Source: Diphasiastrum complanatum (lineage: Eukaryota; Streptophyta; Lycopodiopsida; Lycopodiales; Lycopodiaceae). Taken from it: 64,000 nt of DNA. The notes beneath the pieces were generated by a model. The model worked only from the letters and a program-made list of their open reading frames with translations, did not search any database and was not told the DNA's origin. Location: NCBI GenBank assembly GCA_029204225.1, contig CM055111.1, forward strand, positions 19,013,015 to 19,077,014, in the 5' to 3' direction. A program made the position numbers and the translations under genes. Below, in pieces: positions 10,927 through 22,986 of this stretch. Each line of letters starts with the position of its first letter. The stretch's first letter is position 1.

Positions 10927-11885
10927 TTTGCAAAATTGAAGTGTCTTGTCAATCAATTGGAGAAAATGACCGATGTCCATTGTCAACTAAGTGTATTATT
11001 TTGTGTCTTTACATGTAGACTATTACTTAAACTATCTACTTGACTAATCAAAATTATAGGCAAATAAGACTTTGTGCATATCATGGAAGGTGAGAAAGCT
11101 TCATTAGTTCGATATTGTGTTTGGTATACGTCTAGAAGATTTTATAAGAGTGTTAATTGAGTAGATGTGAACTGAAACTATTTTTTTCCATAGTGATATG
11201 GAAGTAGTGACCTAAGTAGTAGCCAAGTGTTTGAAGTTTATCTAATGACTTCAAATGCAAACTTGTATTAAAGTATAAAGTGTAGTCACTAATAAAGACT
11301 AGTCCTTACAAGAGGGAAACTTTATGGAGCATAAATTTCAATACATCTTCTTCTATATCCGCATTTGTTTGTGTGCCACACCTTGGTCTACCATGTGAGA
11401 TACTTGAATATTTGTGACTTGTTGAGAATAGATAAAATTTATTGAATGCAATATTGGAAATTAAATTGAGTTTTTAGTTCACCAATCGGAGTATCAACAT
11501 ATGTTTGTTAGAACAAGTGAGCTACGAATAAGATTTCTATGTAAATAAAGGTCAAATATTCTTTGAGTTTGAAGTTTAGGAATGGTTTGTAAGATTGTTG
11601 CCTAGTTCCATTACTTTGTCATCAAAAGTGATTGGCTTCTTAAGAATACAATAAGCTCTAGGTAGATTCAATCAACAAACCATAGAAAATATGGGATAGC
11701 TATATAAACATGAACCAAACTCTGTACAAGATGGTTGTTTTTTAATACAGTGATAAGTTTCTAATTAATGAAGGATTGATCTTCCTAAAAGTGTAAGTCA
11801 AACAATTTTGTGGTTCTTTTTTAGAGTTTTTTTCTCTCTCTGTGAATCATTGGTGGGCAAAGATAGTCTCAACATATCTTTGCCC
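10927..11885. other. CYP704B 3' flank, AT-rich
   Basis: Holds the P450 3' UTR. AATAAA words occur (for example near 11290), but none can be proven to be the polyadenylation signal. No other gene is seen. Confidence 0.4.
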
Positions 11886-12480
11886 AGCATACTATTCCAT
11901 TGGAACCAGGTGCTATTCTGAAAGTGACCTAGTTTTCAAGATGCAACCCAAATTATATTGAGCTTATTAAGAAAGAATTGCATAAACTGTTGGATGCTAT
12001 TTTATTTATGAAATTGAGCATCTAGATTGGATATCATCGATAGTAATAGTACTAGAGCGTCTTGGATCATATAGTTGGAGCTGAAGCCTACAGTTTTTTG
12101 GATGAATTCAATGGCTATGACTAAGGGAAGATGCACAAAAGATCAACACAAAACAACATTTTTCACTGAATGTAAAACTTATGCCTAGAAAGTTGTGCTC
12201 TGGTACATTCTAGCAAGTTATGCAGTTTGCTTTCAAGGAGTACTTGCCAAAATTCTTGGAGATCTATATGGATGATCTGTGTGTCCCTGGAATGGACAAA
12301 AATCATTTATCTCAACTTGAAAAAGTTTTTGCTCAATGTGTCAAATTTCAAATATCTTTGAGTCCAAAAAAGTGTTAGATATGGGTTACACATGGCTTGG
12401 TGTTGGGACATATACTTTTGGGACATGACATAGCTTTAAATCTAACTAAGATCAAAACAATTATGAAGCATCACTCAAGA
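11886..12480 (+). pseudogene. Ty3/gypsy reverse transcriptase relic
   Basis: Conceptual translation over several frame changes gives RT landmarks in order: TIPLEPGA (about 11892), RCNPNYIELIKKELHKLLDA (about 11940), GAEAYSFLDEF (about 12077), then IYMDDLCVPGMD (about 12262) and WVTHGLVLGHI (about 12382). The catalytic YMDD box is still readable. The palm region between the LLDA block and the GAEAY block is largely deleted, and stops occur throughout. It is closely related to the better-preserved RT at 42060-42910. No flanking protease or RNase H is found. Confidence 0.75.
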
Positions 12481-12975
12481 AACAAGAATGATCAAGGAGC
12501 TCAAGAATGCATCCAAACTCATGGAAGATATTCTCATTTCAGCATGGAGAGTATATACAATTACAACAAGCTCCCTTCTACAAAGGAGGAGTCTCTTAAA
12601 TAAGCAAGAGAGCTTCTTAGGTGGCATCCTAATGGCATTTCCACATTACACAAATTACAAGTGGAATTATGCTCTCCACTAGAGGTCACCATCAAAAGGT
12701 GGCTCACTATATTTTCTTTAAGAGAGGTCTACTTGCATTTATTACATTAGCCTAGAAGTACTAGTTCCTACATGGTCATTCCACCTTTCGGGGTTCACCA
12801 TGAGGCTTACGTAGTTCTTGCTTGTCATTCTTAACTAGTAATTCTCGGCTCTCATACTTGGCTCTCAGTCTACGTTCGTCTCGTCTTCTCATAGACCTCC
12901 TCGGTCTAAGGTGAGAGGTGCTCTTGGTTAGCTCTGGTTGAGTATCTTGGAGATTCGTCTGCGTTCTATACTGAA
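12481..12975 (-). mobile_element. LTR fragment of the element B family (minus orientation)
   Basis: Shares ordered blocks with 34680-35097: TTAAATAAGCAAGA, CACCATCAAAAGGTGGCTCACT, GGTCTAC.T..ATTTATTACA, TCCTACATGGTCATTCC and GACCTCCTCGGTC. It is diverged and incomplete at both ends. Orientation is inferred from the copy at 35 kb, where a polypurine tract marks the start of the LTR on the minus strand. Confidence 0.6.
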
Positions 12976-13217
12976 TGTGAAACATTCATATAGATCAGTT
13001 CTATCCTTGTGTATTAATTACGTTTCACAAGAAATCTTAGACAAGTCTTCTGGTTGAATCTGATGCAACAGTTCTCGGAATCCCAAGGAAGATGAGGTCC
13101 TTGAGTGATTTGCCTCATTAACAGCTTCATTGCCTGAACTGGCCGTTGTACTACTCAATTGAAAATCAATATTGAAAATAAATAATATTGTCCTCATAAT
13201 CCTCCGCATTGTCTTCG

Positions 13218-13871
13218 TTATCCTCGGCCAATTTTCGGTCTCCTTGCATTGACAGTTTGCCCACATTTAGAATTTTCTTGCTCGATTCGAGAATTACATT
13301 TATGTTGTCGATCTTGCGTACATTCCATAACATTGTATAAATGTTGATTGGCCATCTCTTGTGAATTCAATGGGGAATCAAGAGTTGTTGATGAAGTTGG
13401 TTGATCTATTTGTTGAACGGACTTTCCCATTTGTACTTCTTCTTCATGTTACACTTCCAATTCATTCACTGATGATGTTCATGAAGAATTATCTTTATCA
13501 TCGTTTCGTACTTCCAATTCATCCTCTGATGATGTTGATGATGATTCACTACAATCATTTGGCTTATCGTTTTCCTGGATTCCTGGATTAACAGTTTTTT
13601 CCAATTGAACCTTAGGCGCTTTGTCCTAATCCTTCAGCTTTTGTAACTGCCCTGTCATTTTGTTGATACTTTTTATCCCATGTATCTCCAAAGTGCGCTC
13701 TAGTGGTGTGAAGTATTCTGTCGCAGCTTCACGTTGACCCTTGTTCAGTTCATATTCTATGGTGATCTTTTATCAGATAATGACATTATCCTCTTCAAAA
13801 TCATAGTTAGATTGATCTTCATATTCGGAGTCACTATCATCTATGTATCCAAAATTGAAATCCACATCCAT
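13218..13871 (-). pseudogene. Acidic low-complexity ORF relic, gag-like
   Basis: The minus strand from ATG 13871 reads an acidic start (MDVDFNFGYIDDSDSEYED) and continues in one frame for about 215 codons with only a few stops. It passes through two similar Glu/Ser-rich segments (SSTSSEDELEV and SSVNELEV) and ends ARRPKIGRG. No known domain is recognised. Its position beside an LTR fragment suggests a retroelement gag or accessory ORF, but this is inference. Confidence 0.4.
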
Positions 13872-14769
13872 CTTGACAATTGAAGGACTTGTAGGTTATG
13901 GTTTACTGAGCTGAAGTTTATGTGCAATGGACTTTGATAAATAGTTTGAGGAAGGATGTATTTTGGGCCTTAGGGTTAGGTTAGGTTAGGGCTATAGGTA
14001 GGTAAAGTTAGGTTTTTTTTGTATTAAAAAAACCTTTGAAACTTCAGAATGAAGAGACTAAAAACAATTTACAAAGAAACTAAACATCAAATTTGAAGTG
14101 TTGAAGTGCTTCTCTCTCACTTGGAAAAAATCCAAAAGAAAGTTTTCATTCTGGTTAGTCTGACCCATCTCCACTAATTTGATCATAACTTACTCAATAT
14201 TGATCCAAATCATAAAAACTCAGTACCAAAGCTGACAACAAGCTCTATCAGCCTATAGTATCATATTGATGATTAAATGTGATTTGATAGGTCAAATTAA
14301 CAACATAACAGGTCTGAAAATTTTGAAAAAGAAAAACTAACAAACCTAGAGCTAGAAATTAATATTTGTCATAACTTTTTGGATACTAACCCAAATGACC
14401 TGCCATATGGATCAAATCAAAGATAAGAAAATGCTCTAAAATCCTATGTAAGAAACTTGTAAAAAAAAAAAATCAAATCAAATCTGAAAATTTCAAATCA
14501 AGTGAAAGCAAAAATCTAATCACCTATTTTGACAGCGTTTGAAAAAATTGCAATAACTTTTGCATCTCTTACCAAAGTGGCTTGAAAATTAATGCAAATG
14601 AAAGCTAAACAAACCAATACAAACCTATTGAATCAAATTAGAAATGAAAAATGAATTTCAATGTTGAAAATTGATCTGTACAGATCTGAAAATTTCACAC
14701 CTAAAAATTACAAAAAGAAAGCTACAAATGCAATAAACTTATCAAGTCTAATGAAATTAACATAGAATC
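13872..14769. other. AT-rich spacer, no gene
   Basis: A-rich on the + strand, with a short TTAGGTTAGGTTAGGG run near 13975-13997. No protein-coding similarity is recognised; it may be untranslated retroelement leader. Confidence 0.35.
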
Positions 14770-15391
14770 ATCATGCATGATTTTGGTGCAAGAGAAGAAG
14801 AGGAGAAGAGAGAAAGAGAGAGATAGAGAGTGAGAGCGAGAGTGAGAGTGGAGGATAGCTCAAATGCTCCTTATGCTTGCTAATGGAAAAATATTAACTA
14901 TGGCAACCAATAAGCATGAAAATAGAAAGCAATGGAAAACACAAACAAGAACATTAGCAAGTAGTGAATAGCAATTGAGGATGCTTCTCTCCAAAAATTG
15001 GTAGAGTTTTCTCTTTCTCATTAAGCATGGAAAATAGAGTACAAGATGTGCCTTTTTATAAATGGGGAAGGCCCTTGCCCCAAAAGACTATTGGCTAATA
15101 TTCACATTGATCCTATCCATTCATCTTGGACCCAACTTGATCCAAGGATCCACAAAAAGTACAATAGAAATCACAAGATTCATGTAAGTCCAAAAGACTC
15201 TAAGTTTAAAATTGACTTTGGGCCTCAAATTTTATTTTAATTACAAAGGGGCCCAAGTCTATTATTCTATTTACAACTCAACTTGCGTGCTCATTGGGCC
15301 ATGGGCTTATACACGCAAGATGCCATGCCCTCGCAACACATTTTATTGGCCGATATTATTTATTTATAATTTGTCAGAAATACCCCCAATA
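14770..15391 (-). mobile_element. Gypsy LTR, partial and diverged copy (minus orientation)
   Basis: Homologous to the right three quarters of the LTR at 29459-30283: the GAGA-rich tract then GCTCAAATGCTCCTTATGCT, AAATGGGGAAGGCCCTTGCC, CATCTTGGACCCAACTTGATC and the terminal TACCCCCAAT. The left portion is missing or unrecognisable. No adjacent coding region of this family is present, so it is a remnant or truncated solo LTR. Confidence 0.7.
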
Positions 15392-16140
15392 GATGCACAT
15401 AGAAAATTCTGTGTAGAACTAAGTTTGAAGGTCAAGGCATTCATGGATTCAAATTAAGGGGGAGTGTTGGATTATTCTCCTACTAATCGACTAATCGACA
15501 TTTTAATCTTTGTCCAATTTATCCAGACCTATAGAGTTATTCGTGTTTTTACACAGTCTGCATAACTATAGCTCACAGTGTCGGCATTTTCGAGATTTTC
15601 GTCTTTCATGATTTTTCTCTCACTTCGGCTTTTTCGCAAAAATGCCTCAAATGTTAAGAAAATACCATTGGCAAAGACCTTCGCGTTATTCGCATTTTTT
15701 GCATAACAGTTTACGTTTATTTCTGCAGACAGACTGTTTATGACCAAAGCCACCGACTTGCATTAATTCATCAGCAAGTAATTTTTGAGAAGTCCTAACT
15801 GGATGGATGCTAGCACATCACAACCAATTGGATGACACATTTGACGACCTAATTGCTTAGTATAAATAGTTGTTCATATTCCTACATCTTAAGCATGAAG
15901 ATCAATCATCAAGTATTGAATAATTAGCGGTCTCTCTCTCAAGCCTGCGAGCTTGGACACTCCTGAACATTCTAGCTAACTTCTTTAGAGTTGATTAGAG
16001 ATTGCTATTGCTCTTACTACTTATCAATAGTTGTGCTTAATTCAGACTTATATTTAGTCGCTCAGAGATAGCTTAGAGTACGCGGCTTTGATCCACATTT
16101 TGGGACATCCTGAGCTCACTATATAATGTGAGAGACGTGA
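15392..16140 (+). mobile_element. Copia polypurine tract and LTR
   Basis: AAGGGGGAG (about 15457-15466) is a polypurine tract followed by TGTTGGATTATTC, the expected start of a + strand copia LTR at 15467. The LTR contains a TATAAATAG box near 15861. Copia gag sequence resumes at about 16141, so this LTR appears to serve both as the 3' end of a lost upstream copy and as the 5' region of the element below. The right LTR edge and primer-binding site are not recognised. Confidence 0.5.
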
Positions 16141-18407
16141 CTACCAAGTTACATCATCTAAGGAAATTCTTCACACTCGTGATGTCGAATAATGATTCTC
16201 TTTATTAACCAGTTTAAGAATCTCTTGCAACAGATGACTGTTGTCGATCAAGACGCGATTATGACATTGCTTTCAAGTCTGTCCTCTACATATGAGAATT
16301 GGGTGATGATCATGACGACACACTCAAATTTAACTCTTACCACAGTTTTCACTATGTTGTTGCAAAAAGATAATCGAAGAAGTCAAGACACTCTGTCTAC
16401 CTCTTCGTCTCATGCTCTATATGTCAACAAGGGTTCGAAACGACAGAAACAGAAAAGTTTCAAGCATTCTGCATCGAATCAGAAACCGACTCAAAGTCAA
16501 GAACAATCATCAAATCCACATTTGTCAAAGAAGAAGATGTTTTGCAGATATTACAAACGCAATAACCATGAGATCCAGGATTGTCGAATTCTCAAAGCGA
16601 AGAATGCAGCCAAGCAGCCTGATCAACAAACAAATACAGTTACAGCATCTCCTGAAGTCGAAATAGACGAAGGTGCTTTTATGGTCAAAGACAAAAAATG
16701 TGGATTCGGATGATTCATGATTTCTGGATTCTGGAGCTACTCAACATATGACCAATCATCGTGAGATTTTCCATTTCTATACGCCTTACAGCACAAAGAA
16801 GTATGTTCATCTTGGTGATAATAGCACTCACACTATCGAAGGTGAAGGTACTGTAAAATTGAGGTTGTAGCATGATCAATTCAAACTATTGTCAAAAGTC
16901 TTGTATGTTCCTAAACTCTCTACAAATCTGTTATCAGTAAGTAGAATTACAGATTTAGGTCATAAGGTGGAGTTTGAGTCTAATCAATGCAGAATTATTG
17001 ATAGGAGTATATAGATTGGCACATTGTTATTCTGATGTTAGTCAAGTCTTGAAAACCTTTGTTCTTGTTAATAAAGCATTACTATGGCATCATTGCTTAT
17101 GACACCTAAATCATTCATCTGTATCGAACATGTCCAGACAATCCAGAGCACTTGATCTCGACTATCCTTCTGGTAAAGTCGATCTCCATGTCTGCCAAAG
17201 CTGCATCCTTGGAAAACAAACTAGGATTCCTTTTAGATCGAGTCATAGGCATGCAGCAAAAGGTCTGTTAAATGTTGTTCATTCAAATTTATGTGGACCT
17301 ATGCAAACTTCTTCATTGCTAGATGCAAAGTACTTTATTACTTTTATTGACAGATTCTCTCGAAGAACAGTTGTTTACTTCATTAAGCAAAAATCGGAGG
17401 CTTTCATCAAGTTCAGACAATTCAAAGAGCATGCAGAAAATCAAACTGGCAAATGAATCAAAGCACTGAGGTCTGACAACGGGGGAGATTACATCTCCAC
17501 CGAATTCAAGGAGTATTGTCTTAACAACGGCATGGAGCAACAATACAATACCTCCTATTCGCCTCAGTCAAATGGCCTTGCTAAGAGAAAGAACAGAACC
17601 TTAGTCAAATAAAAAAAGTGCATGTTATCACATGCATCACTTTTGAAGTCCTTCTGGGCTGAAGCTGTTTCAACAACAGCTCATATTCAGAACAGATGTC
17701 CTACTAAAGGTCTCTCATACAAAACACCATTCAAAGTTTGGACAGGTACCAAACCTTCTTTATCGAATTCAAAAGTTTTTGGATGTACTGCTTATGCGCT
17801 GATTCCTCATGATCTCAGAAAGAAGCTTGACTTCCAGAGTATCAAATGTATTTTCATCAGCTACACTACTTCAGATTCAAGCTTACAAGTTGTTCGATCC
17901 TATCGCGTAGAAGATATTCGCTGGTCGGGATGTCATCTTCATCGAAGATCAGTTTAGCGACCTCAAGGGAAAAGACAAAGCCCATGTAGTCGACTTGTCT
18001 GACTCGTCTGAGACATATTGAACTTCGAGGTTCCTCAGTCAACTATTCCCATTGACGGTCCAAGCTCATCTACTTTTGACGAACAACATATGAATAGTGA
18101 ATTTGAAGATGATGATGTTGCAGTTCAACAACTACAATATGATGAAAATGATCAACTTCCTCTATTCCCCAAAAGATCATCAAGAACTAGCAGACCACCT
18201 ACCAGACATATCGATGAGTTTGCAGCCTACCTTGTTCAGGAGCCGACGACTATCGAAGAGGCACTCATTCAACCCGATTTTGATCTTTGGAAAGAAGCTA
18301 TGGATAAAGATTATTCATCTCTTATCAAGAACCAAACATGGACGATTGTCGAATTACCTGCTTGCAGAAACGTAGTTGATTGCAAATGGATTTTCAAAGT
18401 CAAGTAG
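16141..18407 (+). pseudogene. Truncated copia gag-pol (gag, PR, IN, start of RT)
   Basis: Domains in order across frameshifts and stops: UBN2 gag (about 16150-16390); a zinc knuckle at about 16540 reading CRYYKRNNHEIQDC, with the second Cys replaced by Tyr; protease DSGATQHM (about 16725); GAG-pre-integrase block with HVCQSCILGKQ (about 17185); integrase core with VVHSNLCGP (first catalytic Asp replaced by Asn), RSDNGGDYIS (second Asp kept) and NGLAKRKNRTL (catalytic Glu replaced by Lys); then the linker and RT start EAMDKDYSSLIKNQTWTIVE, ending at a TAG at 18405. The rest of RT, RNase H and the 3' LTR are missing. With a damaged zinc knuckle and two of three integrase catalytic residues changed, it cannot be autonomous. 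Confidence 0.88.
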
Positions 18408-19790
18408 TAAAGGTGGCAATGGTGAAATTGGAGGGATGTTGTTAGTTGAGATGGTGGTTGTGGGAATGATGGGCGGAGTGGTTAGGGTGGTGGTGGTGAC
18501 CTTAACTGGTGGGTTCTGAGTTCCCCTCGACTGATCTGCCTTGCCATCTTCATCGTCGCTTATCTCCATCAAGTTCGCAACAATAAAATATGACGAAGTG
18601 TCGGTGAGAATGGACTTGTCGGGCCTGTATCTTTGGGAATGACATTCGCATCTCTCCCCCTTCTCGAAACTTGTGTCTTTGGTGAGTTTGGTGTCGTCGG
18701 CATTGTAATTATCATGGGAGGAGTTGTCACTATAACTGGTTGGACAGTTTGGGAGTCCTTTCCAGTGTCTGCTGCTACAGATGTATCTGCCCCATCACTC
18801 CCGTCGATGATGTGTGTGGGTGAGGAGTGTTGTTGGGATGATGTATCGGAGGCTGTGAGCTGCCATCTTGAGAGTCTTTCAAGCTTGAGGATGTCGAATG
18901 AGATTGTGTAGCTTGGCTCGTAGCTCGTGGTTTCTTCTTGAGTGGCTCTCCCTCAGATTCGGACTCATCTGACTCTGTTGCATCTGGGGATCTTCTCTTT
19001 GCCATCAGCTTTGTTCCGTCCTCTGTTGGCGTGTTTCAGGAAGCTTGGCTTTTGAAGTATCAATCTGTTGTGCCGCAGAAGATCCTTCAGTTGTTGGATC
19101 CTGTTGAAAGCCAGTTGGTGTTGGCTGCTTCTTGACCGTCAACTTCATTATACTCATGTTTGGTCTCTTAGGGGGTCTCCCTTGTGGTGACGATGTTTGT
19201 TGTCTAGAACGCTTGGACTTTTTGGATTGAACTGGTATTTCCCAAGCTTTGCCGGCCACCTACAATAGCTCCCGGAGTCTCGGTCCGATGTTCACTTGCT
19301 GGAGTGTGATATCTGTCATCATGTAGCCCAGCAAGGTGGAGGGTTGCTTGGTCTTTATGCACTCATGAATGTAGTTCGAAGCAAACTAGGCCCAATCATA
19401 GAGATTTTGGCCATGCAATCGTAAATCTGCCATCATGTGGAACAGGGACATGGGTATTCTCAAGATCTTGGTTCTGGGACACTATGTGTACTTAGTTAAG
19501 TAGGCACAAGCAGTAGCCAAAGGTTGATCATCGATGGCCTCGAATCGATACCCATCCTTGTTCTTCCACTTTTTCACAGATGGATTTATAAATTTGAAAT
19601 ATGTTGTGGTCTCGATCATCTGCAATGTCCTGGTGACTACATTCGGTCCTCGAGGAAATCCGAAGGTATGGAAGTCTGCTCCAGAAATATATATGTTATA
19701 GACATAATTTTTGTCATGAGGTACAATATACTGGCATGACCTTGCAGTTGTGTTGTAGGAGGCATAGGCCATGTGTAGTAGGTATGGACT
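18408..19790 (-). pseudogene. Retroelement gag-like ORF relic with low-complexity tail
   Basis: Minus-strand reading from about 19772: a folded-looking N-terminal part (PHDKNYVYNIYISGADF; FKFINPSVKKWKNKDGYRFE), a DW-containing block near 19390 (NLYDWA), then basic and Ser/Thr/Pro-rich sequence (SKKSKRSRQQTSS at about 19215; DESESEGEPLKKKPRA at about 18960) to about 18410. Several stops and frameshifts. The layout (globular domain with an YDW motif, then a long low-complexity tail) resembles the A ORF at 30284-33142, suggesting the same protein class, but direct homology is not clear. No function is assigned. Confidence 0.4.
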
Positions 19791-20842
19791 CTAGTAACTA
19801 GTCAGAATAGTGATCTAAAATTCCATTTGAGTTAGAAATTGATTTGCCTATTGGTACCAAGTTGTCATCTCTTGAATATCCAGTTGACCCATATTGATAT
19901 CTATTGTGTTTGCATTTGGGTCATCAGAACTAGAGGACTTGTGGGAAGACATTACTGAAAACTGCTGGAAATGGTCTCTGGAAAATCTGACTCAGTTGAG
20001 ATTTCTAGCAGCGTTTTGGTGGGGTTTGGTTTGGTCGATATGGGAACTGGATGATTCAATCAAGATGGTGATGGAAGCGCTCTGTCGAGATGGTGATGGA
20101 AGTCGTCGGTCGAGATGGTAACTAAAAACACTCGGTTGAGTATGTAACAATGAGGCTCAGTTCAAAGCTGATGAAATGACTCGGAGGAGACGGAAACTAT
20201 GGCGCTCGGTCGAGAGTGAAATGACTCGACGAAGAACTGAGCTGTGTAAAACAATGGTTATGAAGAACAAAGTGTTGAAAAATGGTTGTGGTTCTGGAAA
20301 CGATGGATGGGAAATAGTAAAGTGTTTCGCAATAGTGAAACTAGAGCTTGATGTGTGCTCCAGCTGCACTACCCCTCTACGTGGCTGTGTGCAAAAAAGT
20401 TGGAATGGTTTCCTGATTTCTGACGGTTTAGGTTTTCTCAAATATGTTGTGTGATGGTGCTCTTCGCGGTTTCGTGATGGTAAATTTTGAGTGTGGAGGA
20501 CTGAAATGTGTGTGTGAGCATGGATCGATCGAATGCAAGAGTGCCAGAAGCTGTGATGGGAGCTGGAAGATCATCAAAAATCATTCGCCAGAAGACTCGA
20601 AAGCTTGCACATCGTTGAGGTGAAAATAATTTTGATCTTGAGGTCTTTATAGCCGTTCGTCATGTGTGCACTAGGTCCTGGTCGAGATCTGATATAGGAG
20701 ATTCGGTCCCAGGTGACTCAGTCGAGATGTTGACCAACTGACTCGGTCGAGATGTTGACCAGAGGACTCGATCAAGATTCCATCCAAGATTCCATCCAAC
20801 TGACTCGGTCGAGATGCCAACCAGAGGACTCGATTGAGATGC
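19791..20842. repeat. Flank rich in a CTCGGTCGAGATG-type word
   Basis: Variants of ACTCGGTCGAGATG recur from about 20030 to 20840 (at least eight), densest at 20690-20840, where they alternate with TTGACCA and TGCCAAC words. No gene is recognised. It may be the 5' flank or LTR of the gag-like relic at 18.4-19.8 kb. Confidence 0.5.
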
Positions 20843-20845
20843 CAA
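20843..20845. repeat. CACTA target-site duplication, left
   Basis: CAA directly before the CACTA terminus, matched by CAA at 22984-22986. Confidence 0.7.
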
Positions 20846-22983
20846 CACTACAAGAATTGCCGCGATTTTCGATGAGATTTTCGACGTGAAATCGCATTTT
20901 AATTTTTTTTTGAATCGACGCGGGCGTCTAAAAATGTGTCGCTATAAGGTCGTCGGAATCCGTCGCATTTAAAATCCATCGAAATCTGACGCCAAGCCCA
21001 AAACCGACAACCGACCGGTAAAAACGAACCAGAGAACATGCCACGTGGACGTCGGATTACAACGGCCCCGCCACGTGAACGTCAAAATCCGACGTCCACG
21101 TGAAAAAAAAACAAAAAAAAAAAATTCTCTTTTTTTGTTTACCTGCCACGTGGACGTCGGTATCCAACGTCCACGTGATTCCGACATCCACGTGGTGGGG
21201 CCGTCGTAATCCGACGTCCACGTGGAAAAAAACTTTAAAAAAAAATTCACTTTTTTTTTTTGCCACGTGGACGTCAGATTCCGACATCCACGTGGCCGAA
21301 CGTGGCAAAAAGAAAACCGTGGCAAAAACCAAACATACTCCAATCGACAGGAATTTGAAGTGCATACGAAAAATAAATGATTACGAAAAATGACATAGAT
21401 GAAACGAACTGAAAATAGATAAAGCCATACCTATTTCTGAGTGCATATGCATGTAGCCGGAAAGCGAAGAAGTGCTAGTCATGAATGCTTCAATTGATTC
21501 TACTTTGTTTGTTACTTTGCTTCTGTCCTTTTCTAGGACATAACTGCTCTCAACTAGAATAGCCATGAGCGAGGGCTCCCATTGACAATAAATCAGTGAG
21601 TTCTCAATGGTCGTTGATAGATCAGCTTTAGACAATAGTTGCAAGCTCTCTTTTCATGGTCGTAAAGGCTCAGCTAGCTGAGTCTCTGATCTGACAACTA
21701 GCTTAGTGAAGGCTTTCCTTCATATCTAATACTCATAGGCGTAGTGAAGGCTTGCAAAGTAGTAGCAGCGATGGTCGGGTGTATTATAGAGGTAGCGATG
21801 TTAGTAATCACATCTCTCAACTCTCTTTTGGAAATCAGCAATAATCCTTCAGTATTTTGGAAGTCAACGGCTATAATGTGATTGAATGGTTAGATGGCTC
21901 ACTCATCTAGCAACAATGGTAGGCCAGCTCTGCAAGGAAAACTGGGTTCTAACTCACAGACCAAAGATAATAAGCACCCCATAGCCAAGATATCTCAAGC
22001 TTCCAACGGAGATAGTGAGTCAATGGCACTTTTCAAAGTTCATTTTAAGTTCTGGTTTTCAACAGAAAGCCTCACTAGCTTTCTCTAGCTAATATCTCAT
22101 TTTACATGTATCAGAGAACGATGGATTACCCTTTATGGCTCGATAGGGAGTAGCAACAAAATAGCCATACTGGATCAATCAGTGAGAAAAAGTGGTAGCT
22201 CTACATCTTTGATGGTGGAGCTGGATATGATCTTCATTCAAACCTCAAGAGCTCTCAGTCTCACACTATTTCACAAAGAACATAACATTAAATCTAAACC
22301 CTAAAATTTACAAAGAACATAATATTAAATCAAACTCTTCTATCTATATTTTCTTGCTCTCTCTCATGTCTCTCACACACATCCTTCTCTTCCTCTCTCA
22401 TTCGCTCATGATCATAAATCACTAAGACGCATATTTTGTGTTTAACTACGCAAAATATACAATACAAGGAAGATAGTATACAAGAAAAAGTTACAAAGAA
22501 AGAAATCTTAGTTGCACATAACAAAACAAAAGAATCGTACTTAGAATGAGACAAATGGAATTGATAGAGTTGAGAAGAAGCGCCAAAAGCCGATCTCCAA
22601 CAATCTCCTACAAGAATTAAAAATAAGAAAACCCTACAAAAATGACGTGGCTTTGAGAATTTGGTCACGGACGTCGGATTCGGACATCTGTATAAATCTG
22701 TCGGAATCCGACGTCCGCTTTGTGCTTTTTTTTTTTTGCAAGGACAGGTGACATCATCCATTTAAAAAGTTGCAGTCTCCGAAATGGGATGTCGGATTCC
22801 GACATTTTTATTGGCCGTCGGAATCCGACGTCTATAAAAAAAAAATTCGCAAATTTTTTTTCCGACAATTTTTTTTTTTTGTGTCGGATTCTGACGTATT
22901 ATTATGTCGGATTCCGACGGATTGTGAAATTTTTTTGAATCCGTCGAAACCTTGTGTCGAAAATCGCGCATTTTGTTGTTGTG
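20846..22983. mobile_element. Non-autonomous CACTA (En/Spm) DNA transposon, 2138 bp
   Basis: The left end starts CACTACAAGAATTGC; the reverse complement of the right end starts CACAACAACAAAATG. The 26-bp termini match at 20 positions, including the inner GCGATTTTCG. Flanking CAA trinucleotides at 20843-20845 and 22984-22986 form the 3-bp target duplication expected for CACTA elements. Both subterminal zones are packed with GTCGGAATCCGAC-type palindromes; the left zone adds about eight CCACGTGG/GTCCACGTG words. No TNP1/TNP2 transposase is found, so movement would need an autonomous partner. The interior (21381-22100, minus strand) reads like fragments of a protein-coding gene, listed separately. 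Confidence 0.85.
21381..22100 (-). pseudogene. Possible captured host exon(s) inside the CACTA element
   Basis: The minus strand gives two protein-like blocks. One, around 22080-21700, contains ISKRELRDVITNIATSIIHP and TTLQAFTTPMSIRYEG with scattered stops. The second, 21644-21381, contains LLSKADLSTTIENSLIYC and VTNKVESIEAFMTSTSSL and ends at SEIG, followed by GTATGG, a plausible splice donor. The repeated Leu-rich helical look recalls an ARM/HEAT-type protein, but I do not recognise the gene. No transposase motif is present. A captured host fragment is the reading I favour; chance open frame is the alternative. Confidence 0.35.
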
Positions 22984-22986
22984 CAA
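22984..22986. repeat. CACTA target-site duplication, right
   Basis: CAA directly after the right terminus ...TTGTTGTTGTG. Confidence 0.7.

Noticed and set aside
13975-13997. Interstitial telomere-like TTAGGTTAGGTTAGGG run (also near 26145)
   Set aside because: Only two to three imperfect units, not a telomeric array.
20157-20454. Overlapping open frames on both strands
   Set aside because: No conserved motif; repeat-rich flank with CTCGGTCGAG words.
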